A stretch of 64,000 bases of DNA from Oscheius sp. JU75 (lineage: Eukaryota > Nematoda > Chromadorea > Rhabditida > Rhabditidae), in NCBI GenBank assembly GCA_037178855.1, contig JASJZC010000001.1:7812001-7876000 (forward strand). Direction: 5' to 3'. The notes beneath the pieces were generated by a model, which worked only from the letters and a program-made list of their open reading frames with translations, did no database searches and was not told the DNA's origin. The position numbers and the translations under genes were made by a program. Below, in pieces: positions 45,215 through 58,003 of the stretch (position 1 is the first letter of the stretch; every line of letters starts with the position of its first letter).

Positions 45215-47197
45215 GATTCCGGGCCTCCTGACTGACGTCTAACCAGATCAGAATGGATTACCCCCGTTGTCTCATTAACATTGTCCAGGCGCCATCATTA
45301 CCGTAGCTTCTCGGAGAGACAATTATCTTCTTGGATATTCATTCGACTGTTTTCTCCTTTTTCGCACAAAGTGTCTCTCTCACTCTCTTTCGCGTGATGC
45401 GCCATGGCTCGATTGCTGGACACTTCCGTTGTTGCCTGCGCAATCAGAAGCAGACCCTCGGGGGGCTCCGAATGAAACGGCCTTGATTCTCTCTGGACAA
45501 GTTTTGTTGATCAGCCGGACAGAGATTTTTAAGAGACAGAGACTTCTCATAGTGAGGACCTTTGTTTGCTCGGTGCGTGTGGATCTTTCCCATGACACCC
45601 TCTTGTCTCATCCGGGGGATAGTCGATATTCTCACAACTGATTCAGTTCTACTGAGTTCACCGTTCCATTTCATGCCGTCTATCCTATGGTTTTTTGGGA
45701 GCCTCCAGGACTCAATGTTGCCTGTCCTATTCCCTAAGTGATTCTCTTCTGTCATTTGCTTTTTTTTTATCTTTCTTTGACCAGAGTCCGTCCATGATCA
45801 TGTTCGGATTCGCTGTCTCACTCTAGGATCGTGTACCAATCAGGATTCTCTCTTGACCAGGGTTTAAGCGAGAGTACACAGTTCGCTCCTGTCCTCCCTT
45901 TCATATGCCACTAGGAAATTTGACGTATGTATGAGCTAGACTTTTTTGTTCTTTGACAAGCCCAAACAGGTGTAGAAAGTTTTTCGCAGCAGTAATTGGC
46001 TGAAAAACCATAATTTTACACAATTTTCTTTTGCCATCTAAACCCTCTTCAAAACCGATCTTTTCCCGGACATTATCCAATCACCATTCGTCTCACGTCG
46101 TCAGTCCAAGTGTTCCTTCTTCCACATGGCGCCTGATTTACTGTCTCTCCACGGACCATCTGTCCTGTCCCCAAATGGGAATAATCCATCCGTCTCTGTT
46201 TTTCGGGCGGAACCCCCCTTCTTCCTTGAACAATACCCGCCCCGAACAACTTTCTCAAAAGAATACATAAGAGTATACGCGTCTCTCTCACCATTTTTGA
46301 CCGGGGTTTTTGATTGTTCTCAGGTTTCCCGTTTTGACAGTCCCCAATTTGAATAATCCTATGCGCATCCGTATGGTCTTTGATGCTGAGAGTTCAAACT
46401 TGTGACAGCTGGTGTTGTATTCGCACGTTTGTTGTCCCCACCCTCATTTTGACTAATCGCTCTGAGTGTAGCCATTATGGCGTCTTATCCCCTGTATTGG
46501 CCAGAAAACTACTCGCTTGGGGGAGGCGCGAATGGAATCTTCAAGACCCGCCGATCCTCGTCCCTCGAGACCAAATATGACAACATGCGATGCGTCATTT
46601 ATGAGCCCTCTTCTCGTGTTCCGCAATAGTTTTTGACTGGATTGTCCGTCTTAGAAAACTTCCCACGTCTATGGCTTACTATGGGAACTCTATCATTAGA
46701 CTGACTGTCTGCTATAGTGAACTGTTGGGTTCTAATAACAACTTGCTTGTCGCGTTTTCCTAGAGTTTTGGACTATTTTCCTCTGTTACAGTAGTCTCCA
46801 GCACTATCTTCCTCATCTCCTGGAAAGTTTCCTAGAACTGTTTGCTTCTTTTTGAAGGAGCAACTTTCCAAAGTTTCTAAATTTTTGAAACTCAAAACTA
46901 TCAACTTTTCGCTCTGGCAAGTATGCTATCGCCTTAGGAGCTCCGGAACAGTTATATTTTCAGTTTCTTTGAACCTTTCCCGGTTTCTATTCCCTTCTGT
47001 CCACTTGTTGTGGTCCTTCACTTTCACTTCACCCTGTTAGCATGTTCCCCGCAGCTACCCTGACAGGAGTAACGTCGCTCAAAGACCTTCTCTCCCAAAC
47101 TCGGCTTTGACTTGATTTGCGAACAATTAGTATGCGCACAAAGTGGCTCTAATTACTAATATCCTACCTGTACAATTTGCAAGAGGCATCTGTTACA

Positions 47198-47280
47198 CAT
47201 GTCAACTCTAGTATGGGATAACACTGATAGTTTCTATAGCCTTTCTGTCAAGGGTTACCCCAGATTAGAGTTGATAACAA
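47198..47280 (+). mobile_element. Fold-back MITE, family 2, copy A
   Basis: The ends TGTCAACTCTAGTATGGGAT and its imperfect complement ending TTAGAGTTGATAAC enclose about 30 bp. A second copy lies at 59270-59352 in a nicotinic receptor intron. Confidence 0.8.
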
Positions 47281-48164
47281 GTTAGAAGAGTCGAACAGTT
47301 CGAGTTGCAAATCATACACTGATAGTGTGAGTAGCTCTAAAGTAAGCGACGGGTTGGCTTTAGACACACACACACACACACACATACACTTTTGGGCATT
47401 TCGTGACACGCAGCACCTTTTTAGAAGAAAAAATTATTCCCAAGATATCGCGCTCAAAGACTACTTTGCTGCTAGAGCAAATGCTAGGGATCAGTTATTC
47501 ATCCAGTACAGTATAAAGGGTAGTACTGTACAAGGCTACCTGAAGGTCGGCTGTATGACTACAACTAGCCATTGACAAATCTTCACGTTGGAGTCTGTAA
47601 GAATAGGGGAGAAAGAAGCCCGGGAACCTTTCAAAGCTAATCTTTTTTTGTCTAACACGAGAATTCTGAAAAGCGGTAACAGTTGCTCCCTGCTGTCCCT
47701 TGAAAAACCATTCAGTATCGTTGTATTGTGAAAACTAGCTTCATGTATACCAGAGAATGAGAGGAGAGAGTCGGTAACTACAGAACAAAGAAATCTGTTT
47801 GAGCCAAATGATATTCAAAATCCATCTGACATGCAATAGTTCTGATATAACTGTCAGAAAATGGCAGTTTGTGGCATGTGAGTGGCTCTTTTTCAGCCGA
47901 GGCCATTGTTCCGAACGACCTGAGTTCGAGGGGAGACGTTGTAAGGCCTATTGAATTGCCCGTAGCATTCCGCTCATTCCACTTATCGCTCCTTTCTGAT
48001 AGCCCTTTCTTTCAGCTGATCTCCAGTGTCTTGTCTCTCTCACACTCTCAGCTAGCAGCTGTCTCTCTTCTCTCTCCTCTTCTTCTCATTTCATCCTCTT
48101 TTCCAGCTATCACTGTCTCTACTTTTACTGTAAGAGTGTCCATTGAATGCTCGTCTTCTCTGCC

Positions 48165-51100
48165 ATGATGGTACAATCGACAAGCAATGGACCAGGTATC
48201 CTTTTCACTTTTTTTCTCACCTCTGTTCCTCTTTTCACATCGCTGTCAGCTGTTCCCGTATCTTTGAGATGTCAGAGAGCATTCGGACGTGGATACAAAC
48301 AATACTACCTGAGTTCTCGAGAGAAAAAAAAACGGGGGAAATCTCAATGGCATCATTACAGACGTCTCTCCCCCCCTCCTCGAAATTGTCCAAAGCCCTT
48401 GATTGGGCTGTTTATTCTCCCCCCACTCCTGTCAAAATTCTATTTCCAGTGGATGCGACGATGCAGCGCCCAGTCACGCTTTGTCGTCGTCGAAGTCGGA
48501 GTACCACGAGTCCGAAGACGGACAATGACGAGAATAACAAGACCTTCAATACGGATCCGGCTCTTGAGGCTGCCGAAAAGTGAGTCCAGCTATCAGCCTG
48601 GCTGATAAAAGGCGAATAAAAACGCGTGAAATTGGATTATAGGTCTTGTGAGTACAAGCAAAGGTGATAAAAACTAGTGGGAACAGAGACTAATGACACT
48701 GGAGCAGAAGTAGACCGGGAAACTGAATACAATAGTGAACTGCAACTTTGCAGAACTTGGGTCAGCTTGAAAACGTTTTCTTTAGTTTGGAGGGCTTGAA
48801 TATGAGAATCAGGGTGCGCCACTTCTTGCCAGCTTCTAAGTGTGATGTCAGTCGATGCGTAATTTCTAGCCAGCTATCTAACTGTCGATGTGCCACTTCT
48901 TACCAGTTATTTAAATATGGTAACCACAAAAGCCCACAGAGTGTATAAAAAGCTGGGGGTGTGCAGAAGGGGACTAATCGGCTCTGATAATCGTCATCCG
49001 GCCTTATCCCTGACTCAGTGGCTGGCTCCGGAAGTGCTTCCTCTCCTGTCTCTCTCTAGCTCGTCTCTTGGTGATAACCAGGGGCGGTTATCCATCGACA
49101 TCCAGCCGGCTGGCTAATCCTCGCGTGTAATTCCATATGAGCCCTGCTGCCTCACCTTGGGCGGGAGAGAAGGAGAATCTTCTCTCTCCTCTCTCTCTCT
49201 GTGTTTTTGGAGCAGCTCCCTCTCTCGTCAATTTGTGTTCTCATTTTATCTCTTCTCTTCAATTTGCGCGCGAGTTCAATTGGCAATACGGAACCGCAAC
49301 GATAAACAAAAGTGTTCCCTAGTTCCCTTTACCAGTTTACCTAGTATTCCAGTCTTATTCCTGAAAAGAATACTATAAATGACCACAAGAGGCTGTCGTC
49401 GACTTCTTGACAGCCTCTTCCGACTCTCCTGCCTTGACTCTCGCGCTCTCTCCCACCTAAACAACCCGTAGTAGTCGAGACACGCAACCTCCTTACGAAT
49501 CGGCCCTATCTTCAAAGTAGTACGCATGTTAAAAGCGAGGATCTTCTTCGAGAGCCTCGTCATAATTCGTCTTTCCTGTCTCCCAGTCGTTGCTATGGGG
49601 AGCCAAACAACCAAAACAGCTCTTCCTTTTCCCTCCTGTCATCCCCCTCCCCCTTCGGGGCAATTTGAAAGCCTCTTTGAATTAGTAGGCACCCCGAAAA
49701 CATTGCTCAGTCTCTTTGAACCTCCTTCTCTAAAAAAAAAAAAGTTCCAATCCAGAGAGACATCATGTTTGTCGACACTTTCGGCTACTACCAGCTAGTG
49801 CTTCGGAAACATTCCTGCAGGTCTGTTTTTAGTCGAAGGAGGAAGTAGTGCTGCTTGATTAATCGGGGGCCCGGCATCTGAAGCCCTACAAGCATTCCCC
49901 AATATCTTCTGGTTCAGATTACGCTACATTCTTCATCAGCTGAACAGTGGACAACTGCCGCTCGAGGATCTAAAGAGAAACATAGAATATGCGGCCCTTA
50001 TATTGGAGACGGCTTATATGGATGAGACGAGGTTGTTCGGCGAAAAAATGAGAAGCGGATTTCAGTGGTTTTAGGAGGATTTGTGACGAGGACGATGATC
50101 TCGCCGAAGTCACTCCGGAGACTGTACCGGATGAGGTCCGCGAATGGCTCGCGTCCACCTTTACCAGACAGAATGCCGGCAAGAAGAGAGAAAGTAAGTG
50201 TCTGTTGACCTTGAAAGATTTTGAGGGTATCTCTGAAGCCTAAAAGGGATTTTTACTAGATTGTCAGAAGTGATAGCAGTGATGAATCAAGTCACGGTAC
50301 TGTGATGATATAAGGTGCCACAAATTTATTTTGACCTCTAGCATCCAATCTTCCCTAACAGTTTCTGTCGAGGAATCACAACGTTCGGAACTGCCGCATC
50401 CAATTCATCGTGGCACGCAAATCGGTTTTTTGAAGAAAGAGAGGGCTATTAGCTGACAGTCATTTGAAGACGATATCTCACAAGCGTTTTTTTTTTTTTT
50501 TCAAAAAACCGTCTTCCGCGCCAAAGGGAAATGGCCGCGTCTGCTCCGAGCATTGTGATTCGTTGACAGAAGCTGTTAGGGAAAATTGAGAACATAGACT
50601 GAATCAGGCTTCAAAATGCTACCATACTGTTAGGGTCTGCAATATACTGAGAGGATGGTAGAGTTCGAAATTCCTGTTACCGTAATTTTGGGATGCCCTG
50701 TACATGGACACTGGAAGGGCGAATTTTGCCCCCAAATTTGTAGAAAAGGCAGATTGCATAGTCCAAGTCAGACCAACCCAATGTCTTTCAGAGCCGTCGC
50801 TCAAGGCCGTCATCCACCTCGTCAGATCGGGACTGTTCTTTGACAAGTGAGCTGTACTGTTACTCGTGCCGTGATAGCTCTCTCTTCTGGGTACCGAAAC
50901 CCCCCAGAAGAGAAGCAGAATGCCAATTGTGACAGAGATCACCGGGAGAGGTCATACGTTCCGCTGAAGACTGGCTGACAGAATGATATCCAGACGACCG
51001 AGAGAGAGAGACAGTCAGCCAGTCTTCCGCTTCTCTCTTTCCCCAAAGAAAGAGAATCCTTTCGCTATCTCTCCTATATGTCTGTCAGTGCATGTCCCTG

Positions 51101-53571
51101 TCCTGTCCCCTGTCTCTACACTATCTCGAATTGCGGACCTCCCATCTGCTTGCACCGCCGAAGCTTTGACCAGCGGTACATGGTCCTTGAAAGTTCAGTT
51201 CCAGACTCTTCCGCAAGCAGCAGAGTGTCCAATGCCCTATTCCGAATGAAATTGCCGAGCTCATGCGGGTACAGTCTCTTTTCTTGTTCTGAACAGTATA
51301 CAATTCTTCAGGAAGTAAACTCATGGTCTTTCAATCCATTCCATCTCAACGAGGCCTCCGAAGGTCATGCTCTTAAGTACGTAGGCTTCGAGCTCTTCAA
51401 CAGGTACGGGTTCATGGACAGGTTTAAGGTAAGGGCTGGTTTTTTATGGCTACGGTACCCCCAAATTAGATTCCTCTCGCCCAATGGGAAAACTATCTTC
51501 TGGCCTTGGAGCAAGGCTACTCCAAGCACAACAATCCCTATCACAACGTGGTTCATGCTGCCGACGTGACCCAATCTTCGCACTTTATGCTCAGTCAAAC
51601 CGGGTTGGCGGTAAGAGAATGCTATTGACTAGTCAGGGGACATCTTACAGAACAGCCTCGGTGATCTAGAGCTGTTGGCAGTCCTCTTCGGTGCTCTCAT
51701 CCACGACTACGAGCACACCGGTCACACGAACAACTTCCACATCCAGTCGGGCTCCAACTTTGCGCTGTTGTACAACGACAGGAGCGTCTTGGAGAACCAT
51801 CACGTCTCTTCATGCTTCCGACTGATGAGAGACGATGACAAGAACATCTTTGCGCATTTGACGAGGGATGAGTTCAGGTAAGATTTTTTGAATAACAACA
51901 ATTACTCGAAGTAAGTCTGTATTACCCCTATTGGAGCCTCCTCTCCCTTACGTAAGTAAATACGTAAGCATTTACGTACTCGCGTTTTTCGGAGTTAAGA
52001 CGACTTTTTCTGACTTGCAAAATTGTGGCCCGTGATCTGCTCTACAGCTTTGCCGCACGTCAGAAAGACAGAAAAGTCGGCTTGACCCCCAAAAAAACGC
52101 GAATGCGTAATACGGTGTGACCATTCAAAATGGGGATCTTTTTGGTGACCTCCTATATCTTTCTTTTCGGTACCCTGAAAAATATAATCCACATGGAATC
52201 GAACCCGGCACTCTTTTGTTCTGTAGTCGGAGCGCTAACCGACTGAGCCATTTGGGAAAGGCCAGTCCGGGGAAAGTGGTTTTTCCCGAGGGGCTTTGAC
52301 CTGAGATGCTGGAGCTATAGGTCAAACTGAGAATTCTCGTGATCTCCTACAGCTTTAAACTTCACTAATTGCAGGGAACTCCGCAACATGGTAATAGAGA
52401 TTGTTCTGGCCACCGACATGTCGACTCACTTCGTCCAAATCAAGACGATGAAGAACATGCTGAGTCTGCCGGAGGGAATTGACAAGAACAAAGCTCTCTG
52501 TCTGATTGTTCACGCCTGCGACATCTCTCATCCAGCCAAGCCATGGGAGTTGCACGAGCGATGGACGGCCGGTGTACTTGAAGAATTCTTCAGACAAGGT
52601 AAGCCAGGTGACCTTACGATGAAAAACTCTATTTTAGGTGATCTGGAAGCGTCGATGGGTCTACCCTACAGTCCACTTTGTGATCGGCACACTGTTCATG
52701 TGGCTGACAGTCAAATCGGTTAGAGGTCTAGAGAGTACTGAGCCACAGCCGTTTTAGGTTTTATCGACTTCATTGTGGAACCAACCATGGTCGTTTGTGG
52801 AGAGCTATTGACCAAGATGGTCGAGCCATTGGTCAGTCTACCTCCTTCCGACTCTCTCTTCCCGCCTGGAAACGATCATGCGGAGTCGACAAGTCCTTCC
52901 AATGCTCTGTCACCCTTGCCGCCAGATATGTAAGTTGACTATCAAAAGGGGCAGTTCCAAGAGAACTATACACAGTAGAGAATTCGTGACGGGAATCAGA
53001 CGTGAAAAAGTTGTAACTTCAGCTCTGCTACAGAAGTGGCTGCTAGGACGGGAAATTCTGCTACTGTCCATGTGTAAACTAAGTTGGTGCGCAGCGGGCT
53101 CAAAAAATTGGCAAACAATTCAGCAAAAATCATTGATTTTGATTTCTTGCACACTTCCCCATTTTGTTTATGAGCATTCATGCCAATTGTTTAAACCGCT
53201 GCGCACCAAAATAGTTCACACTTGCAGAGTAGTTGCACATTTGCTTCAACTTGGGACAGAAGAAGGTACTTGAGAGCAGAACCTACGCTGAGTTACTTCC
53301 ATGTTCTCATTTTTCAGGAGACGAGGCTCTTCCACCACTCCAACCCACACAATTAGAAAACTACCACTGAACTACTGTGGCAAACTAGACATTCCGAACC
53401 CGTGGATGCGGTTCCTTCACGAGAACAAGGCTAACTGGAAGGAGCGGGCGGCGAAAGGTATTCTAGCTCCAAGAGAGGAGACTAAATCTTGATTTTCCAG
53501 AGGAGGAGGAAAGGAAGAGACTGGAGGCGAAAGAGAATGGCGAGCCGAAAGAGAACGGCGAGCCGAAATGA
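48165..53571 (+). CDS. PDE1: Calmodulin-dependent cyclic nucleotide phosphodiesterase PDE1
   Basis: Hydrolyses cAMP/cGMP and is activated by Ca2+/calmodulin. The first coding exon (MMVQSTSNGP) and a basic, Thr/Ser-rich exon from about 48450 join in phase across a 1.3-kb intron to the regulatory block LRYILHQLNSGQLPLEDLKR, NIEYAALILETAYMDETRR and VPDEVREWLASTFTRQ. The catalytic domain has the metal-binding HNVVHAADVTQ, LIHDYEHTGHTNNFHIQ, DRSVLENHHVSSCFRLM, CDISHPAKPWELHERW and SQIGFIDFIVEP. The C-terminus carries a Glu/Lys-rich tail with two GEPKENG-like units before TGA at 53569. The catalytic core is complete. Several introns carry repeats (50351, 51950, 52170, 53084). The promoter is not located; the upstream 4 kb is gene-free. 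Confidence 0.93.
50351..50584. mobile_element. Fold-back element with about 85-bp arms in a PDE1 intron
   Basis: Left arm starts TTCCCTAACAGTTTCTGTC and right arm ends GACAGAAGCTGTTAGGGAA. Inner words GAATCACAA and CGGTTTTTTGA pair with TTGTGATTC and TCAAAAAACCG. A T15 run lies near the centre. No coding capacity. Confidence 0.85.
51950..52115. mobile_element. Fold-back element in a PDE1 intron
   Basis: TACGTACTCGCGTTTTTCGG and GACGACTTTTTCTGAC at the left pair imperfectly with AAAACGCGAATGCGTA and GACAGAAAAGTCGG at the right. The centre has CTGCTCTACAGC, the complement of the GTAGAGCAG word in the 61238 element, and the arms share GTTTTTCGG and GGCTTTTTCTGAC-type words with it. Confidence 0.75.
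52170..52260 (-). repeat. tRNA-like element in a PDE1 intron
   Basis: On the minus strand the A box is TGGCTCAGTCGGTTAGCGC and the B box GGGTTCGATTCCA, followed by an AT-rich stretch with T5. The T stem does not pair fully. It is the best preserved A box of the set. Confidence 0.65.
53084..53209. mobile_element. Small fold-back element in a PDE1 intron
   Basis: TTGGTGCGCAGCGG and CCGCTGCGCACCAA are perfect 14-bp inverted ends, and ATTGGCAAAC/CCAATTGTTT continues the pairing inside. Weaker pairing extends outward (GTGTAAACTA/ATAGTTCACAC). Confidence 0.75.
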
Positions 53572-56500
53572 TTACCTCAAAAAAGAAGAAGCCGTTATTG
53601 GGTAGATGTACACAGAAAATGAAAATTCTTGCCTTGAGAGACCTCTATACTAGGGAGTAATCCGGTAATTTGCTCCGCGGGAGCTGTCGAAAAAGGCGCT
53701 CGTCGGCCCCATTTCTCTCACTAACAGCCGTCCTTTACAATGTCCAGAGTCGATTTATGATTTCGAGGCTCTCATTCTGCCAAGCCGAGTTACTACTCTC
53801 TTCTTCCGTTCTGCGTTGACTTTCAAATTTATCTGGGAACACGTTTCACTCTGGCTTATCCTTCTTCATTTTCGCTTGTTCTCAAACTGTCTCTTGGTTC
53901 GTAGTCAGTATTCTTTTCTGTTCGACTGATTTCAGCAGAACAAGTAGAACAGATTTGCAATAGTATCCCTCTTCAAATTCCTTTCCTGTCCAATCAAATC
54001 GACAGATACCCTGTCTTTTCCTTTGGAATTCGATGCCTGTAACAGATGCCAAGGGTTATCCTTTCAGGCTTCGGCAAATTCATTGGAAGAGAGTCAAACA
54101 GTTCACGATGCAAAAATGCTGGCTCCACATACCAGGAGTGTTAGCGACCAATCGTATCACATTTTGCCAGTGCAATCTTTTTTTTTTACTAAAACAGTGG
54201 TGCCCGTTCGTCTGTCTGTCATGGCGAAGCCATCTACCATCCAGTCTAAGCCAAAACCAAAGGGCTGCGAAACGAGACTCATCGGAACATGTCTTTGCTT
54301 GAAGTAGCCAAAAAATTCTACGCTCAGGCAAGAGCCTAAAACGTTTGTATAGGACATCAACAGGGCAGTTTATAACACTCCCTTTATTTCTGAATGGTCA
54401 GTATTCCTGTAGATGACCGGTTTTACAGTCCGACTTCAGTACGGCATAGTACAGTATGAAAGATACAGTAGTATACAGTCCGAAATAATCATGTCCGACT
54501 TCTCCCGACAACTGTAGCACGACGAACCTGATCTAGATGAACTGTTTCCCAAAAAGAACATCCCGAAACCGGAGTTCGACATGGTACAGGGCTCCGTCTT
54601 GACATGTACACAGAAGTTTCTGTTCAGTAGAAACACATGTCTTGTTGTTCAGTGCCAGATCCTAGTTCAGTGTTTCTTTCTCCAAGAAGCCTGCCTCACA
54701 TTCCTACCCGAATTGTGAGCTACTCCACGTGACGACCACAATCCCGTGTCTCACTCAGTGTGTGTGTGTGTAATCAACCAGCCAACCGTGACAAATCTAC
54801 TAGCAGTGGACTCGGATACGAAACTCTTTCCCGACGTTCCTTTGTCTTTTTGGGGTTAGCTAGTCTCTTGAGACGCATCGCTCAATGTCTATACTTTCGT
54901 GTCGTTCCTCGCATTCTTCACTTTTCTTCATTTTCTCCGGGCCTCCACATTCAATTAGTTTCCTCTAGAAAACGACCGATCTCTCTGGCTCTATTTAGTG
55001 TAACCAGTCAATCATTGTCATATTGAAAAGGATGTACTTAACTAGCTCGACTCGTTATGTTAAGCACCTGGCGTTCTGCTGTAAAATGCGCTAAGTGACC
55101 ACACGGCTCAAAAAGAAGTTTGAGGCAGTCCCGGGCAGCTCGAGCCTGGCTTTACAGCCTTGCGGCACGCAACATCCAGCAGACCTCCCATCAATTATCG
55201 ATCCGATCCGGATTCTCCGGAAGTGACGTCACGGCTGTTTGTTTAAGACTCTTTTTGACTGATGGACAGCCGTCCTCGAGTCCGTCTCGAGGCTAGTCTT
55301 GACCATACGAACCTAATGAGATCTCTCTCAAGCTCTCTCTCTCTCTCCTTCAGTGAGGGTAGAATTTCACACGGTGTAAGGTAGTTCAGAGAATTCACGC
55401 CAATATGAAAAGACTCTTCCTTCTTCCCCCATTTCTAGGTCTTCCCTTTGTGATGATGGCTATCAGGGGTCATCTGGATTGGATGTTCCTTTGAGATGGA
55501 TCTGTGAGGAATGAGGAAACAAGCCTTGAAGTTGTTCTTCTGCCAAAATCTACCGAAAGGAAGAGTGACAAACTCAGGTTTCAGTATACATGGAAGAAAT
55601 CAAAAGTCCCCGTGATTTTAAGGAATTGAGGCTTGATTACCAATTGTGTGGTTCTTTTCGAAGCAGCTACCATACTCGTTGATCAATCCTGTAGTCGGGT
55701 CTGTTTCTAAGGTATTTGTATACTACAGTACCCTGTCTTCTTTACTGTAAGAACGAAACAGGCATAGTCGGGCTGACTAGTACTCGGATAGAGACACTTT
55801 TTCACTTTGGTTTCATAGTATTTCAAACCTTTCTTTTAAACCTCTGGCTACCTTTTTCTGTTCCTCTATCATCACGCCCAATCCATTGGCAGCCAGATGT
55901 TCTATGACCTCTTGTCATGTCCTCTTCTGCTCTTTTTCCGCGCGACTGAACTGCCGCTTCCGTTGGTCACGTCGGCGTCCAGAAGTGGTCAAGCCGTCTT
56001 CCCCATGTAAGATGGCACAAAACAGCGTGGGCCAGCGTTGGGTAGGGGAGGGTCTCTCTCTCACTCTCTTTCTCTCACTCAACTGGCTCGATCGATGCGT
56101 CGCCAGTTGAGAGAGTCCCAACAGCCGGAGGGCAAGAGAGGGCCGCCCCCAAAACATACCTGCGCATCTTTAACCATTTCCTTGTACTCTTGATGGAACT
56201 ATTTTTTTACCTTCTGTTTAGAAGCAAACAGCCCCTTTTTGTGCTGTGGGGAGATCTGTGAGATTGATGGGCGAGGTTTCTCGAGGAGGTGAGTACTCAC
56301 GCCACGGGGCTCGCCTAAAGGCTAATTGAATTTGGCTCCTTTGGCTCCTCTTCCATTGATTTATAGCACATTTACACCTGCCATCCTCCTCCTGCCTCCT
56401 CTGTCTTGTCTTTCACTCAACTTTTTATGAATCCTTTTCAACTCCCGCGAGACTCTGGCCACGTTAGGACGACACTCGAGTAAGCAGAGAGCCCCATTGA

Positions 56501-58003
56501 CTGGCAAAGCTTCTTGTTTTTTTTCGGTTAAATTTCTTGATCTTACTGAGATGATAGTTGCCTTTCGATGACTGTAGGACTTTTTTTAATCATAGACGGC
56601 ATCTAGTCCCCTGTGGCTATCTCAGACTTCGAGCAACTGCTAGTTCGTCTCTTGACCACCATCCAGTTGCCCCTTTTCTGGTTTCAAAGAGTATGACTGA
56701 TGCTCTGTACTACCATGCACTGACAACTGGTATTTCAGAATTCAGTAGGATAATCACCCACCAGCAATGGTCGTGGTTTTTTTTTATTCCCTACTGTGCA
56801 TTGCTTGTTCTCTCCCTCTGCTACCACTTACCTTTGATTACACAATATTGGACCCAGACTATAACTGTCTCACTTGAAATGAGTACAGGACGACAGCAGT
56901 TGGACCAGAACCTGTCGTCTATCTCTAGCCAGTTTTTGTTGGAGCTTGCAATAAAGATCTGTTGATCTTTCGCACCTGGCTCATCAGTCTACCACTCCTT
57001 CAATCTCTGCCCCCCTCGTATTCTTCATGCTAATCAGCTGTGCTCGCTTTATGCAAATGTGTTCCCTGCGTCAAAAATAGGCCTTTCTTTCTAGTATTGT
57101 CGTGATTCTCGAGACGCCCGAAGGGCTCTGTGGAACGCAACGAGAGGCATCAGAAGTAATCCCCGCCATGGCTAGGCTTAGTCTTCCAACGATTTCGTCT
57201 CAATAAGTAGGCGCACTTTCGCCTTTTTGCTCTTTTCCGGGGACATGGCTTTTTTCTTTCCTCTAAATCCACTTTAGGTAGCTTCTCTCTTCCCCCTCGC
57301 GTAACTCTTGGCGGAAGACAACAATTTGCTCGCTCCCTCCCTCTCTTCCGCAACATAACCCCATTCTCTTTGAGTCATTTAATAGCTGTCATAGTCGTCT
57401 GCGGTGCCGAGTCAGTCCTGTTGTGTAAAACGTCAATTTGCACTGAATTTGACAAGTCGCAGCCCATCGTGTGCTATATTGACTGATTGGCTTCGTCTTT
57501 AGATTATATATCGTTTCGTATTGTTTGGGGGTTCCCCTTATTCGGTAACTTCTGACCTATAACTGAAATCAATGATTGCGGGGTCAAGAAGCAACTTTTC
57601 GGGTCTGCGATGTAATAAAAACTTATAAATCAGATAAAAGCTATAACTTTGCAGGGCATTGCAAAGACGAAAAATGAGTCCTCAAAACTGTAAAATGGGT
57701 TAGAGAGATGGAATGTTTGAAGTTCTGTTCATTCAAATGCCCATATCGATCCGCAGCAAAACTCGTGTCACTCGTGGCCTTATGGTTAGCATATCAATCT
57801 CTAAAGAATCAGATTCCAATGTGTGTACAATACTTTTCGACCATCTTTGTTTCATCTCTCTTCCCTTCTTTCTCTTTTTTACATCAGTTTGCAGCCTCTC
57901 CGGCGTAGATGGCCCTGCGACGACAGCCGGCCGTCGTGCAGAGCTAAGGTTCGACAGACCCTCCTACCCCTAAAAACCTTTCTGTTTCAGTTAATGGAGC
58001 CGG
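53572..58003. other. Gene-poor region upstream of the nicotinic receptor
   Basis: About 4.4 kb. I see only one weak exon candidate (54518-54583). GT microsatellites occur near 54760. Other open frames are in low-complexity CT-rich DNA and lack splice partners. The region before 58 kb probably contains the receptor promoter and possibly 5' UTR introns. Confidence 0.4.
54518..54583 (+). CDS. Possible small exon, unknown gene
   Basis: After CTGTAG a 22-codon stretch reads HDEPDLDELFPKKNIPKPEF and ends ATG/GTACAG, a plausible donor. The composition is protein-like, but neither flanking exon was found. Confidence 0.18.

Larger units (their letters stand above)
43992..48164. other. Gene-poor region upstream of PDE1
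   Basis: No convincing exon seen in about 4.2 kb. It holds two fold-back elements (44559-44734 and 47198-47280), an AC microsatellite at 47365-47383 and two TATA-like sites (ATATAAG near 44210, TATAAAAG at 45207-45214). Each TATA-like site is followed 30 bp on by C/T-rich sequence, so they could be core promoters for PDE1 isoforms or for a non-coding transcript. Open frames here lack codon structure and splice partners. Confidence 0.4.

Noticed and set aside
47365-47383. AC dinucleotide run as a possible CRISPR-like or other array
   Set aside because: It is a simple microsatellite. No spaced repeats or bacterial context exist in this eukaryotic window.
52170-52260. Functional tRNA gene
   Set aside because: A and B boxes are present but the T stem and acceptor stem do not pair, so it was called a tRNA-like repeat.
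54023-54336. Overlapping open frames on both strands
   Set aside because: Three frames are open at once, which suggests biased composition rather than coding. None gives a recognisable protein.
56558-56965. Plus-strand open frame of 135 codons in the gene-poor region
   Set aside because: Starts at a non-ATG codon, has low-information composition, and no flanking exons were found.
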